In this document: one piece after another, positions 50,829 to 58,942 of the stretch
Position numbering within the stretch: position 1 is the stretch's first letter
How the letters are laid out: every line of letters starts with the position of its first letter
Assembly: GCF_900105055.1 (NCBI RefSeq)
Contig: NZ_FNTA01000004.1
Span: 434,001 to 498,000 of the forward strand
Direction of reading: 5' to 3'
Length of the DNA stretch: 64,000 nucleotides
From: Amycolatopsis lurida
GTDB lineage: Bacteria; Actinomycetota; Actinomycetes; Mycobacteriales; Pseudonocardiaceae
Notes under the pieces: model-generated
Database searches by the model: none
Told to the model about the DNA's origin: nothing
The model's input: the letters and a program-made list of their open reading frames with translations, nothing else
Translations under genes and position numbers: made by a program

Positions 50829-51932
50829 TCAGTTCGCGCTGGTCCGGCGAAGCCAGCGTGAGACCGCTTCGGCCCGGTTGGCGGCACCGAGCTTGCGCAG
50901 AATATGGGTGACGTGGGACTTCACGGTCCCCTCGGATATGAAGAGTCGCCCGGAGATCTGCTGGTTCGACGCACCCGCCGCGAGCAACCGGACGATCTCG
51001 GTCTCGCGCTGGGTCAGCCCGAAGTCCTCCGCCGCGATCTCAGGCACCCGCACCGGTGGACGACCGCCCGGCGCGACGAGCCGCTCGATTCCAGCGGCCA
51101 CTGTGGACAGTCCATCCAGAATGGTCACCCGCGCGAGGATCTGACTGAGCCCCTCTGCGAAGAGGTTGAGCATCGCGCGATCGGTCGCGTCGACGTCGCG
51201 GCGCTGGTGATAGCAGTCGCCGTGGACCAGACCGACCACCTGCCCCTGGACCGTCAGTGGCGCGATGCCGTAGGAGCTACAGCCGGAGATCCGGACCAGG
51301 TCCCGCGCGACGCGGGGATTGTTCTGCACGTCGTACACCAGCCCCGGCTTCGCCTGCGAGACGACGTCGGTCTCGACGAGCGTGCCGTCGAGCCGGGGCG
51401 GATTCGCCTGCCCCGCCGCGACCATCTCTTCGGCCATCCGTGGATCGCGGATGATGCACATGGTGTGCAGCTTCCAGACCGAATCCTCCACACGCGACAC
51501 CAGAGCGCGGTCGAAGCCGAGACCACAGCATGCCTCGGGGGCGCAGGTGAGCAGTTCTTCGACACCGGTGACGTCGCGGATCTCGGCCAGCGCGCCGCGC
51601 ACCCGGTCAAGCAGACCGGCGCCGGCGGCGAGCCGGAAGTCCGTGACCGCCGATTCCGCTGAACGGATGCGGGCGAGCAACTCGGTCAATCGTCGCCGCC
51701 GCTCCGGCGATACCTCCGGCCCAGCCGAGCGCATCGTCTCGGCGAGCACGGCGTCCCACATGGCCGACAGCGAGCGCAGCGCGTTCGCCGCGTTACCCGC
51801 TGGACCCCGCGGCGGGATGAACTCCCGGTCGAGCACGGTGCCGACGTCGGCGGCCAGCTGTTCGAGCCGGGTACCGAGGCCTCCATCGAGCACAGCACCG
51901 CCAGGCGACCTGCGAAAACGTTCGAGCGTCAT
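50829..51932 (-). CDS. GAF-LuxR transcriptional regulator B
   Basis: A 367-aa paralogue of LuxR-A. It has the same VEDSVWKLHTMC GAF-region signature, the same HGDCYHQRRDVDATD segment, and a C-terminal LuxR HTH (LTQRETEIVRLLAAGASNQQISGRLF...GTVKSHVTHILRKLG). No receiver domain. The start ATG is at 51932. An AT-rich palindrome stands 27 bp upstream (51959-51974). It probably controls the downstream ABC/MmgE operon, with a small-molecule ligand that may be a pathway intermediate. The two regulators likely arose by duplication along with their operons. Confidence 0.88.
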   Translation of the reverse strand: MTLERFRRSPGGAVLDGGLGTRLEQLAADVGTVLDREFIPPRGPAGNAANALRSLSAMWDAVLAETMRSAGPEVSPERRRRLTELLARIRSAESAVTDFRLAAGAGLLDRVRGALAEIRDVTGVEELLTCAPEACCGLGFDRALVSRVEDSVWKLHTMCIIRDPRMAEEMVAAGQANPPRLDGTLVETDVVSQAKPGLVYDVQNNPRVARDLVRISGCSSYGIAPLTVQGQVVGLVHGDCYHQRRDVDATDRAMLNLFAEGLSQILARVTILDGLSTVAAGIERLVAPGGRPPVRVPEIAAEDFGLTQRETEIVRLLAAGASNQQISGRLFISEGTVKSHVTHILRKLGAANRAEAVSRWLRRTSAN

Positions 51933-51958
51933 TGCTCACTCCACGACAACCGGAAATA

Positions 51959-51974
51959 CACAATATAAATTGTG
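51959..51974. promoter_or_regulatory. AT-rich palindrome CACAATATAAATTGTG before LuxR-B
   Basis: Perfect 6-bp arms CACAAT / ATTGTG around ATAA, 27 bp before the LuxR-B ATG. It compares with CAATATATGATCTATTG before LuxR-A. It is likely an autoregulatory site or part of the promoter. Confidence 0.6.
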
Positions 51975-51999
51975 CTCGCCAGACGGTCAACCCGGAGGA

Positions 52000-52581
52000 C
52001 GACCTCAGTCCCCACCACGAACACGGTGTCGTCCACCGCCGCGCGCTCAGTCCGGAACCGGTTCACCGGATGCCCTGTGTCCGCGTACCCGAACGAAACA
52101 GCGCAGACGACCAGGCGGTCGTCCGGGAGACCCAAGTACTCGCGGACGTGACCGGAGTGCATGGCACCGCCGCCTGGGGAATCGTCGCGACGCCGAGGGA
52201 CTGGGCCGCCAGGAGCAGGTTCGTCACGTAGCCGCCGCAGTCGATCGCACCGTAGGCGCCCTGCTCGCGGTCCGTGGTCACGATCGCCACATGCGGTGCG
52301 CCGAAGAAGTCGAAGTTCTTCAACCGCTGCGCCACGCGGGCGTCCCGATCCTCCTTCGAGATGCCTAGGCTGGCGTAGAGGGCGTACCCGGCGGCGCGAC
52401 GGCGATCGCGGTCGACGCCGTGGTAGCCACTCGACATGTCGAGATCCGGTGCTTCCGCGTGGGTCTCGGCATGCTCGGTCAGACTCTTCGCGAACCGCCG
52501 GGTCGTCTCGCCCCTCGTCATGTGGACCTGCCAGAGCTGACCGCAGTGGGCTTCCGGAAGCTGGTGGCCAAGAGGTGGAGC
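52000..52581 (-). pseudogene. Frameshifted, N-terminally truncated nitroreductase
   Basis: Read from 52581 down, one frame encodes nitroreductase-like sequence (CGQLWQVHMTRGETTRRF, then NFDFFGAPHVAIVTTDREQG, then LLAAQSLGVATIPQAA). Near 52160 the similarity jumps to the next frame (HSGHVREYLGLPDDRLVVCAVSFGYADTGHPVNRFRTERAAVDDTV). The usual N-terminal FMN-binding helix (about 40 residues) is absent: the readable part starts right at the stop of the acyl-CoA dehydrogenase gene. The natural stop also seems lost, because the second frame runs on through the LuxR-B palindrome. Once an FMN-dependent nitro- or quinone reductase; now apparently non-functional unless the frameshift is a sequencing error. 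Confidence 0.75.
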
Positions 52582-53742
52582 TCAGTACGAACGCGGCAAG
52601 CCGAGCACCTGCTGCGAGATGTAGTTCCGCACCATCTCCTGCGAGAACGGCGCGTTGCGCAGCAAGCGGACCTCCCGCCACAGGCGTTCGATGTGGTACT
52701 CCCTGGCATACGCGTAACCGCCGAGGGTCGAGAACGCACGGTCACACGCCTCGAAACCGGCCTCCGCGCCGAGGTACTTCGCGGCGGCGGCCTCCGGCCC
52801 GCACGGCTTCCCCTCGTCGAACAGCTCCGCCGCGCGCATCGCCATGCCTTCGGCCGCTTCCAGCCGGATCCACGAGTCGGCCAGCGGGTGGGCGACCGCC
52901 TGGTTCTGCCCGATCGGCCGGTCGAACACCACCCGGTTCTTCGCGTACTCCGAGGCGAGCTCCAGGGCGGCTCGGCCGAGACCGATGCCTTCCATGCCCA
53001 CCACGATGCGCTCGGGGTTCAAGCCGTCGAGCAGGTAGTAGAACCCCTTGTCGATCTCGCCGACCAGCCGGTCTTCGGGCACGAAGAGGTCGTCGATGAA
53101 CAGCTCGTTGGTGTCGATGGCGGCACGGCCCAGCTTGTCGATCTCCCGCACCGCGATGTGCTCACGATCCATGTCCGCGAGGAACAGCGACATCCCCCAG
53201 AGCGGTTTGTCGTCGCGACGGGGGGACGTCCGCGCCAGTAGGAGGATCTTCTGCGCGTTCTGCGCGTTGGTGATGAATACCTTCTGGCCGTTGACCTTCC
53301 AGCCACCGTTCACCTTCACGGCCTTGGTCTTGATCCGCGAGGTGTCGACACCGGCGTCGGGCTCGGTGACGCCGAACGCCATCAGCAGTTCGCCGGAGGC
53401 CAGCCGGGGCAGGAACTCGCGCTTCATCTCCTCCGAGCCGTACTTGACGACCGGTGCGGGCGGGAAGACGTAGAAGTGGATGGCCGAGCCGCCGCTCATC
53501 CCCGCACCCGAGGACGAGATCTCGTTCATCATCACGGCCGCCTCACGGAGGCCGAGGCCGATGCCGCCGTACTCCTCCGGGATCATCGCGCCGAGCCAGC
53601 CGCCCGCGGCGAACGCCTTGATGAAGTCCCACGGGTATTCGTGCTTGCGGTCCTTGTCCAGCCAGTAGTCGTTGTCAAACTTCCGGGCCAGTTCCCGGGT
53701 GGCCGTCCGGACGATCTCGACAGTGTTTTCGGCTTCCGCCAT
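52582..53742 (-). CDS. Acyl-CoA dehydrogenase
   Basis: A 386-aa FAD flavoenzyme that makes an alpha-beta double bond in an acyl-CoA. It has the mid-domain block MAFGVTEPDAGVDTSRIKT, KVNGQKVFITNA, and a C-terminal GGYAYAREYHIERLWREVRL. In that last block the Glu of REYHIER is at the position of the catalytic base in the acyl-CoA dehydrogenase family. It is the last intact gene of a four-gene minus-strand operon (CitE, MaoC, acyl-CoA synthetase, this gene) and starts 10 bp after the synthetase. In pathway order it should precede the MaoC hydratase. Confidence 0.9.
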   Translation of the reverse strand: MAEAENTVEIVRTATRELARKFDNDYWLDKDRKHEYPWDFIKAFAAGGWLGAMIPEEYGGIGLGLREAAVMMNEISSSGAGMSGGSAIHFYVFPPAPVVKYGSEEMKREFLPRLASGELLMAFGVTEPDAGVDTSRIKTKAVKVNGGWKVNGQKVFITNAQNAQKILLLARTSPRRDDKPLWGMSLFLADMDREHIAVREIDKLGRAAIDTNELFIDDLFVPEDRLVGEIDKGFYYLLDGLNPERIVVGMEGIGLGRAALELASEYAKNRVVFDRPIGQNQAVAHPLADSWIRLEAAEGMAMRAAELFDEGKPCGPEAAAAKYLGAEAGFEACDRAFSTLGGYAYAREYHIERLWREVRLLRNAPFSQEMVRNYISQQVLGLPRSY

Positions 53743-53752
53743 TGCTGCTCTC

Positions 53753-55663
53753 CTAGTCTTCGTCCGCGAGGACGGGGATGTCTTCCAACGGCGTCGCCGG
53801 GTCCAAAGAGGACAGATCGCCGACCGGTGTGCCGGTGAACCTCGACCGGATCGCGCGGCGCATGATCTTGCCGTTCTTGGTCTTGGGCAACGTCTTCACG
53901 ACGTACACGGCCGGGGCGAACGACCTGCCCGCGTTCGCCAGTGCCGTGGCCCGCAGGTCGTCGAGGTCGACGTCCTGGCGCCGGAGCACGACGAAGGCCA
54001 CCGCGCGCTGGCCACGGCGTTCGTCGGGGGCGCCGATAACCGCGACCTCCGCGATCCGCCGGTCCTTCAGAAGCGCGGCCTCGATCTCGGCCGGGCCGAC
54101 CCGGCGACCCGCCAGTTTCAGCGTGTCGTCGGAGCGGCCGTGGATCACCCACGAACCCTCATCGTCAACACTCGCCAGGTCACCATGGACCCAGACGTCG
54201 TCGAACCGAGCCCAGTAGGCGTCGAGGTAGCGCTCCCGGTCCTGCCAGAACGCGTGCGTCATCCCCGGGAAGGTGTTGCGGACCGCCAGTTCGCCGATCG
54301 CGCCCACGATCGGTTTCCCGTCGTCGTCGAGCACGGCCGCGTCAACGCCGGGCAGTGGCCCGGTGAACGCCGCCGGCGCGGCGGGCAGGAACGGATAGCC
54401 GATCAGGATGCCGCCACCGACCTCGGTGCCGCCGCTGTAGTTGACGATCGGGATACGCCGCTCCCCGACCTGCTCGAACAACCACCACCACGTCGGCTCG
54501 TCCCACGCTTCGCCGGTGGAGACGAAGGACCTCAGCGTCGACAGGGCGTGCGCGGGCCGCTCGTCCGCGGACCGCAGGGCACGAGCCGCCGTCGGAGCGA
54601 TGCCCTGCACGGTCACACCGTTACGCTCGACGACCTCCCACAGCCGGTCCGCAGTCGGATGAGTGGGCAGACCCTCGATCATGACGATCGTCGCGCCGAG
54701 TTGCAGCGGTCCGGCGATCAGCATGGGGCCGACCAGCCAGCCGAGGTCGGTGATCCAGCAGACCACGTCGTCGGCGTGCACGTCGAAGCCGTAAGCGAAG
54801 TCGGTGGCGGTCTTGACCGCGAACCCGCCGTGCGAGTGCACGATGCCCTTGGGCCGCCCCGTGGTCCCGGAGGTGTAGACGATGGTGAGCGGGTCGTTCG
54901 ACTCCGTCGCCGCGGTCTCGACCGGCTCGGGATCGGCGTCGAGTTCGTCGTAGTAGACGTCGCGGCCGGCCTTCATCGGCACGTCGGTGCCCAGATGCCG
55001 GAGGACGACGACCGCGCGGACGGACGGCGCGTCGGCGACCGCGGCGTCGGCGGTGGCCTTGAGCCCGATCTCCTTGCCACGCCGGGTGGTGCCGTCGGCG
55101 GTGATCAGCGCGACGGCTTCGGAGTCCTGGAGCCGGGTGGCCAGCGCGTCGGCCGCGTAGCCGCTGAACGCCGGGACCGACACCGCGCCGAGCATCGCGA
55201 TCGCCAGGAACGCGACCGCGGCTTCCGGGACGACGGGCATGAAGAGCACGACGCGATCACCACGGGACACTCCGAGCGCGGCCAGGTTCGCGGCGAACCG
55301 CCGCACCTGGTCGTCCAGTCCGGCGAAGGTCAGCGTCCGGCGCTGCCCCGAGTCGCCTTCGTAGATCACGGCGAGCTTCTCCGACCGCGAGTGGCGGTGG
55401 GCGGCCAAGGTCGCGACGTTGATCCGGCCGCCGGGGAACCACCGCGGGAACGGCTTGCCCTCGGACTCGTCCAGCACCCGGATGAACGGTTCGGCGAACT
55501 CGACACCGAGGTCGTCGACGACTTCACGCCAGAACCATTCGGGGTCCGCGATGGCCCGGCGGTTCAAGTCGTCCACTCCGGCGAAGCCCCATCGGCGCAG
55601 CGCGGCCAGCAGGCGGCTGCGTTCCCGGACCGCGTCGTCCGGGACCCAAGCGATGTCAGGCAT
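53753..55663 (-). CDS. AMP-forming acyl-CoA synthetase (acetoacetyl/acetyl-CoA synthetase type)
   Basis: A 636-aa ANL enzyme with the long N-terminal domain of acetyl-/acetoacetyl-CoA synthetases (WFWREVVDDLGVEF ... WFPGGRINVA). P-loop IVYTSGTTGRPKG, VNYSGGTEVGGG, hinge HGRSDDTLKLAGRRVGPAEIE, and the catalytic Lys in KTKNGKIMRR. It activates a short acid with ATP and CoA in the cytoplasm. It lies 2 bp behind the MaoC gene. Activated product would pass to the acyl-CoA dehydrogenase encoded next. Confidence 0.9.
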   Translation of the reverse strand: MPDIAWVPDDAVRERSRLLAALRRWGFAGVDDLNRRAIADPEWFWREVVDDLGVEFAEPFIRVLDESEGKPFPRWFPGGRINVATLAAHRHSRSEKLAVIYEGDSGQRRTLTFAGLDDQVRRFAANLAALGVSRGDRVVLFMPVVPEAAVAFLAIAMLGAVSVPAFSGYAADALATRLQDSEAVALITADGTTRRGKEIGLKATADAAVADAPSVRAVVVLRHLGTDVPMKAGRDVYYDELDADPEPVETAATESNDPLTIVYTSGTTGRPKGIVHSHGGFAVKTATDFAYGFDVHADDVVCWITDLGWLVGPMLIAGPLQLGATIVMIEGLPTHPTADRLWEVVERNGVTVQGIAPTAARALRSADERPAHALSTLRSFVSTGEAWDEPTWWWLFEQVGERRIPIVNYSGGTEVGGGILIGYPFLPAAPAAFTGPLPGVDAAVLDDDGKPIVGAIGELAVRNTFPGMTHAFWQDRERYLDAYWARFDDVWVHGDLASVDDEGSWVIHGRSDDTLKLAGRRVGPAEIEAALLKDRRIAEVAVIGAPDERRGQRAVAFVVLRRQDVDLDDLRATALANAGRSFAPAVYVVKTLPKTKNGKIMRRAIRSRFTGTPVGDLSSLDPATPLEDIPVLADED

Positions 55664-55665
55664 GA

Positions 55666-56127
55666 TCAGTCCTGCTTCACGGGGCGCTTCATCATGAGCC
55701 CGGCGCGCAGCGCGTCACAGACGATCTCGTCGCGCTGGTTGAGCCCGAAGTGCCGGAACATCACGATGCCGGAATCGTCGCGGCTCTTCGACTCGCGCTT
55801 GCTGACGATCTCGGTGCGCACGTGGATGGTGTCGCCGTGGAAGACCGGCTTGGGGAACTTGATCTGCTCGAACCCGAGGTTGCCGAGTGTGGTCCCCTGC
55901 GTCGTCTCCGGCACCGTCACCCCGGACACCAGTCCCAGGATGAACAGGCTGTTGACCAGACGCTGGCCGTAGATCGAGTTCTTGCTGTACTCGGCGTCCA
56001 GGTGCAGTGGCGCGAGGTTCAGTGTCATGACGCTGAACAGGGTGTTGTCCGCCTCGGTGACGGTGCGGCGGGTCGGGTGGTCGATGACCATCCCGGGTTC
56101 GAACTCCTCGAAGTACAGGCCTGCCAT
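55666..56127 (-). CDS. MaoC-family (R)-hydratase
   Basis: A 153-aa hot-dog-fold protein predicted to hydrate an enoyl-CoA. It has the family segment NTLFSVMTLNLAPLHLD, in which the usual Asp of the Asp-x4-His dyad is Asn37 while His42 is kept. Similar Asn-containing versions occur in mesaconyl-CoA hydratase-like proteins as far as I recall. GAAAGGAT precedes the ATG. An AT-rich element lies 19-29 bp upstream. Together with CitE and the acyl-CoA dehydrogenase it supports a sequence of oxidation, hydration and C-C cleavage on a CoA thioester. Confidence 0.85.
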   Translation of the reverse strand: MAGLYFEEFEPGMVIDHPTRRTVTEADNTLFSVMTLNLAPLHLDAEYSKNSIYGQRLVNSLFILGLVSGVTVPETTQGTTLGNLGFEQIKFPKPVFHGDTIHVRTEIVSKRESKSRDDSGIVMFRHFGLNQRDEIVCDALRAGLMMKRPVKQD

Positions 56128-56145
56128 CAGACGATCCTTTCAAAA

Positions 56146-56156
56146 ATATTATATAT
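56146..56156. promoter_or_regulatory. AT-rich element ATATTATATAT before the MaoC gene
   Basis: The ATAT-N3-ATAT core lies in the 37-bp gap between the MaoC start and the CitE stop, 19 bp upstream of the MaoC ATG. On the minus strand it includes TATAAT, so it may be the -10 box of an internal promoter. It matches the elements at 36777 and 57103. Confidence 0.5.
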
Positions 56157-56164
56157 GTGATGAG

Positions 56165-57058
56165 TCACGCGTGAATCGACAAGGCGTCCGCCAGCTCGAT
56201 GACGCCTTCGGCCGTCTTCACGTGCGCGATGTCGATGTGCTGCCCTTCGAAGTCGACCGCCGCACTGCCCGCGGCCTCCGCCTCACGGAACGCCGCGATC
56301 ATCCGGCGGGACTGCTCGACCTGCTCCGGCGACGGCGCGAACACCTCGTTCGCCACCGCAACGTGGGACGGGTGGATCGCGACCAGGCCCCGGTACCCGA
56401 GGCCGCGGTTGTCCAGACAGAACCGGCGGCAGCCGTCCAGGTCCTTGATGTCCTGCCATACCCCGGCCACCGGGTGATGGAGGCCGTTCGACCGGGCCGC
56501 GAGCACCAGCCGGCTGCGCAGGTAGAGCGTCTCCAGTCCGGCCGGGGTGAATTCGAACCCGAGTTCACGCCCGACGTCGGCGTTCGGCCCCGTGGCACCC
56601 AGCAACGACGCCACCCGCGGGCTGGCGGCGGCGATCTCCTCGCAGTGCGCCATCGACGTCGCCGTCTCGAAGCTCAGGATCAGCTTCACCGAACCCGGTT
56701 CGAGCTCGTCCCGTTGCTCCAGATGGGTCAGGACTCCGTCGAGGCGGACGATCTCTCGCGCGGTGAACACCTTCGCGAGGAACAAGCCCGCCAGGCCGGG
56801 GCGGACGACCGCTTCGAGGTCGGCGCTCAGCAGGCCGCTCACCTCGGGATTGGCGCGTACCCACAGGTCGGGACGCACTCCGTCCGCGGTCAGCCGGTCG
56901 ATCGTGCCGGCGACAGTCGCGCGAGCCTGATCCTTCTCCGCGGCCGGGACCGAGTCCTCGAGGTCGAGGATCAAGGCGTCCGCCCCCGAGGCGATGCCCT
57001 TGTCCGCCCAGGCCGCCTTGTGGCCGGGAACGAAGAGCATCGAGCGATACGGTTTCAT
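56165..57058 (-). CDS. HpcH/HpaI-CitE family CoA-ester lyase
   Basis: A 297-aa Mg-dependent lyase that cleaves malyl-, citramalyl- or beta-methylmalyl-type CoA esters to a keto acid and an acyl-CoA. It has the N-terminal RSMLFVPGHK, the metal-binding Glu/Asp block ALILDLEDSV, VRANPEVSG, and LILSFETATSM with a conserved Glu. The ATG at 57058 follows AAGGGAGACG. It is the first gene of the operon with MaoC, acyl-CoA synthetase and acyl-CoA dehydrogenase, and divergent from an alpha/beta hydrolase. Citramalyl-CoA lyase of itaconate degradation and beta-methylmalyl-CoA lyase are alternatives. Confidence 0.88.
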   Translation of the reverse strand: MKPYRSMLFVPGHKAAWADKGIASGADALILDLEDSVPAAEKDQARATVAGTIDRLTADGVRPDLWVRANPEVSGLLSADLEAVVRPGLAGLFLAKVFTAREIVRLDGVLTHLEQRDELEPGSVKLILSFETATSMAHCEEIAAASPRVASLLGATGPNADVGRELGFEFTPAGLETLYLRSRLVLAARSNGLHHPVAGVWQDIKDLDGCRRFCLDNRGLGYRGLVAIHPSHVAVANEVFAPSPEQVEQSRRMIAAFREAEAAGSAAVDFEGQHIDIAHVKTAEGVIELADALSIHA

Positions 57059-57102
57059 CGTGCGTCTCCCTTGACTTCCTCGAAGCTGTTCGCCGTCGTT
57101 AA

Positions 57103-57122
57103 ATATAAAATATATACTACGG
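57103..57122. promoter_or_regulatory. AT-rich divergent promoter element with CTACGG tail
   Basis: ATATAAAATAT (57103-57113), three bases, then CTACGG (57117-57122). It sits in the 91-bp gap between the divergent CitE and hydrolase genes and matches the element at 36777-36796 in core, spacing and tail. TATACT (57113-57118) could be a -10 box for the hydrolase. Confidence 0.55.
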
Positions 57123-57149
57123 ACCGTGTCGAGGCGAGAGGCGACCGAA

Positions 57150-57995
57150 ATGCTCCAAGAGACGACCACCTTCCGCGGGGCACACGGCCTCCGGCTCAGT
57201 GGCGACCGCTGGGAACGGCCCGGCTCAGATCGCGGCACCGTGCTGTTGCTGCACGGCGGCGGCCAGACCCGTCACTCCTGGAACCGCACCGCGCGCGCTC
57301 TCGCCGCGGAAGGCTGGCAGGCCTGGACGATCGACACTCGCGGCCACGGCGACAGCGAATGGTCACCGGGCGGCCGGTACACCCTCGACGACTTCACCGC
57401 CGACCTCTACGCGATCGTGGCCCAACTGGGCACGAAGCCCGTGGTGGTCGGTGCGTCGCTGGGCGGGCGCACCGCCCTCGCCGCCGAAGGTGAACGCCCC
57501 GGCACCCTGGCCGGACTCGTGCTGGTCGACATCACCCACCGCACCGGGCCCTCCGGACAGTCCCGCGTCAAACGATTCATGACCGGTGCGCCGCACGGGT
57601 TCGCCACTCTCGAAGAAGCCGCTGACGCCATTTCCGCCTACCGGCCGGAACGACCACGTCCCCGCAGCCTCGACGGCCTCAAGCGCAACCTGCGCCGGGG
57701 TGAGGACGGGCGCTGGTATTGGCATTGGGATCCCCGGTTCCTCGGCTCCACCGCCGACGCGGGGTACTACTCCCCCGAACGACTCGGGCGCGCCGCGCGC
57801 GCGATCGCGATACCGACCCTGCTCGTGCGCGGCCTGCACTCGGACATCGTGACAGCCGAGTCGGCGGCGGAGTTTCTTGACCTCGTCCCCACCGCGCGCG
57901 AGATCGCGGTCACCGCCGGGCACATGATCACCGGCGACGACAACGCCGTCTTCACCACGCACCTGCGAGATTTCCTGACTCACGACGTTGCCTGA
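57150..57995 (+). CDS. Alpha/beta hydrolase
   Basis: A 281-aa serine hydrolase. It has the oxyanion segment LLLHGGGQTRHSW, nucleophile Ser103 in VGASLGGR, a late Asp in RGLHSDIVT, and His in VTAGHMITGDD near the C-terminus. GAGAGGCGACC stands before the ATG at 57150; a GTG at 57126 would lengthen it by eight residues. Cytoplasmic, no signal peptide. It may hydrolyse an ester, thioester or C-C bond of a pathway intermediate, as in meta-cleavage or epoxide/ester hydrolysis. It is divergent from the CitE operon with a shared promoter element. Confidence 0.88.
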   Translation: MLQETTTFRGAHGLRLSGDRWERPGSDRGTVLLLHGGGQTRHSWNRTARALAAEGWQAWTIDTRGHGDSEWSPGGRYTLDDFTADLYAIVAQLGTKPVVVGASLGGRTALAAEGERPGTLAGLVLVDITHRTGPSGQSRVKRFMTGAPHGFATLEEAADAISAYRPERPRPRSLDGLKRNLRRGEDGRWYWHWDPRFLGSTADAGYYSPERLGRAARAIAIPTLLVRGLHSDIVTAESAAEFLDLVPTAREIAVTAGHMITGDDNAVFTTHLRDFLTHDVA

Positions 57996-58005
57996 TGCCA
58001 GGAGA

Positions 58006-58062
58006 AGTACGTGAAGGACCCCTTCCTGTACCTAGGCGCAAGGAAGGGGTCCTTCACGTACT
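58006..58062. terminator. 22-bp perfect hairpin after the hydrolase
   Basis: The arms 58006-58027 and 58041-58062 are fully complementary around a 13-base loop. The arm core is GTGAAGGACCCCTT, nearly the same as the hairpin at 34220. It is followed 8 bp later by a second related hairpin. Confidence 0.85.
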
Positions 58063-58069
58063 GACGAAG

Positions 58070-58120
58070 GCGTGAAGGTCGAGTTTCCTCGGCTCAGCCG
58101 AGGAAAGGGGTCCTTCACGC
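58070..58120. terminator. Second hairpin of the GTGAAGG family
   Basis: Outer arms GCGTGAAGG (58070-58078) and CCTTCACGC (58112-58120) enclose an inner 11-bp stem TTTCCTCGGCT / AGCCGAGGAAA around one base. It lies 46 bp before the stop of the convergent SDR gene, so the pair probably ends both transcripts. Confidence 0.8.
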
Positions 58121-58165
58121 ACCGCCGTTGTGACTGGTGGGTACCACCGACCCTGCGAGTGACAC

Positions 58166-58942
58166 CTAGGGCGCGTCGAACACCGTGGTCGCCGGGTCCA
58201 CCGCCGCGCCGCCGCCATCGGCCACCAGTACCTGCCCGGTTATGATCGAAGCGTCCGACGAGGCCAGGAAGGCGCACACCGACGCGATCTCCTCAGGCTC
58301 GGCGACCCGACGCAACGGGACGTGTTCCGCCACCAGCTGATAGGCCTCGTCGACCGTGATGCCCTCACGCTGGGCGAGGTAACCCATCGCGCCCTCCCCC
58401 AGCGGCGTGCGAACCCAGCCGGGGCACACGCCGTTGACCCGGACGCCACGCGGGCCGTAGTCCCGAGCCAGCCAGCGGACCAGGCCGATCACGCCGGCCT
58501 TCGCCGCGCTGTACCCCACGGTGCCGGGCGGCCCGGAGAGCAGACCGGCGGTCGAGGCGAACAGCACCAGCGATCCGCGGCTCTCCACCAGATGCGGAAG
58601 TACTTCACCCGCCAGGAAGTACGAGCCGTGCAGGTTCACGTCGAAGGCGCGGAACCACGCGTCGTCCGCCTTGGGACTGGCGGTGCCGGCGACGGCGGCG
58701 CCCTGGGTGGCGATCACCGCGTCCAGCCCGCCGAGCTCGGCGACGGCCTGCCGTACGACCTCGGCGACGGCTTCCCGTTGGGTACCGTCGGCGGGCAGGG
58801 CGATCCCGCCGATCTCGTCGGCCACTTCCTTGAGCCGGTCGGCGTTGATGTCGGTCACCGCGACGCGAGCGCCGTCCGCGGCGAAGCGGCGCGCTGTCGC
58901 CGAGCCCACGCCACCGGCGGCTCCACTGATCAGGACGTTCAT
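58166..58942 (-). CDS. Short-chain dehydrogenase/reductase (SDR), copy B
   Basis: A 258-aa classical SDR paralogous to copy A at 10.6 kb. It has SGAAGGVG (6-13), Asn103, and Ser130, Tyr144, Lys148. Asp31 (VTDIN) suggests NAD. It is the last gene of a minus-strand operon and its ATG overlaps the stop of the CoA ligase (ATGA). Its relation to copy A is seen in shared blocks such as LPADGT(Q/D)REAV, SLVLFASTAGL, QREGIT(V/L)DEAY and PLRRVAEPEEIA. Confidence 0.9.
   Translation of the reverse strand: MNVLISGAAGGVGSATARRFAADGARVAVTDINADRLKEVADEIGGIALPADGTQREAVAEVVRQAVAELGGLDAVIATQGAAVAGTASPKADDAWFRAFDVNLHGSYFLAGEVLPHLVESRGSLVLFASTAGLLSGPPGTVGYSAAKAGVIGLVRWLARDYGPRGVRVNGVCPGWVRTPLGEGAMGYLAQREGITVDEAYQLVAEHVPLRRVAEPEEIASVCAFLASSDASIITGQVLVADGGGAAVDPATTVFDAP

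Noticed and set aside
53672..55972. Plus-strand open frame of 766 codons
   Set aside because: Shadow of the acyl-CoA synthetase gene in high-GC sequence; no recognisable domain.
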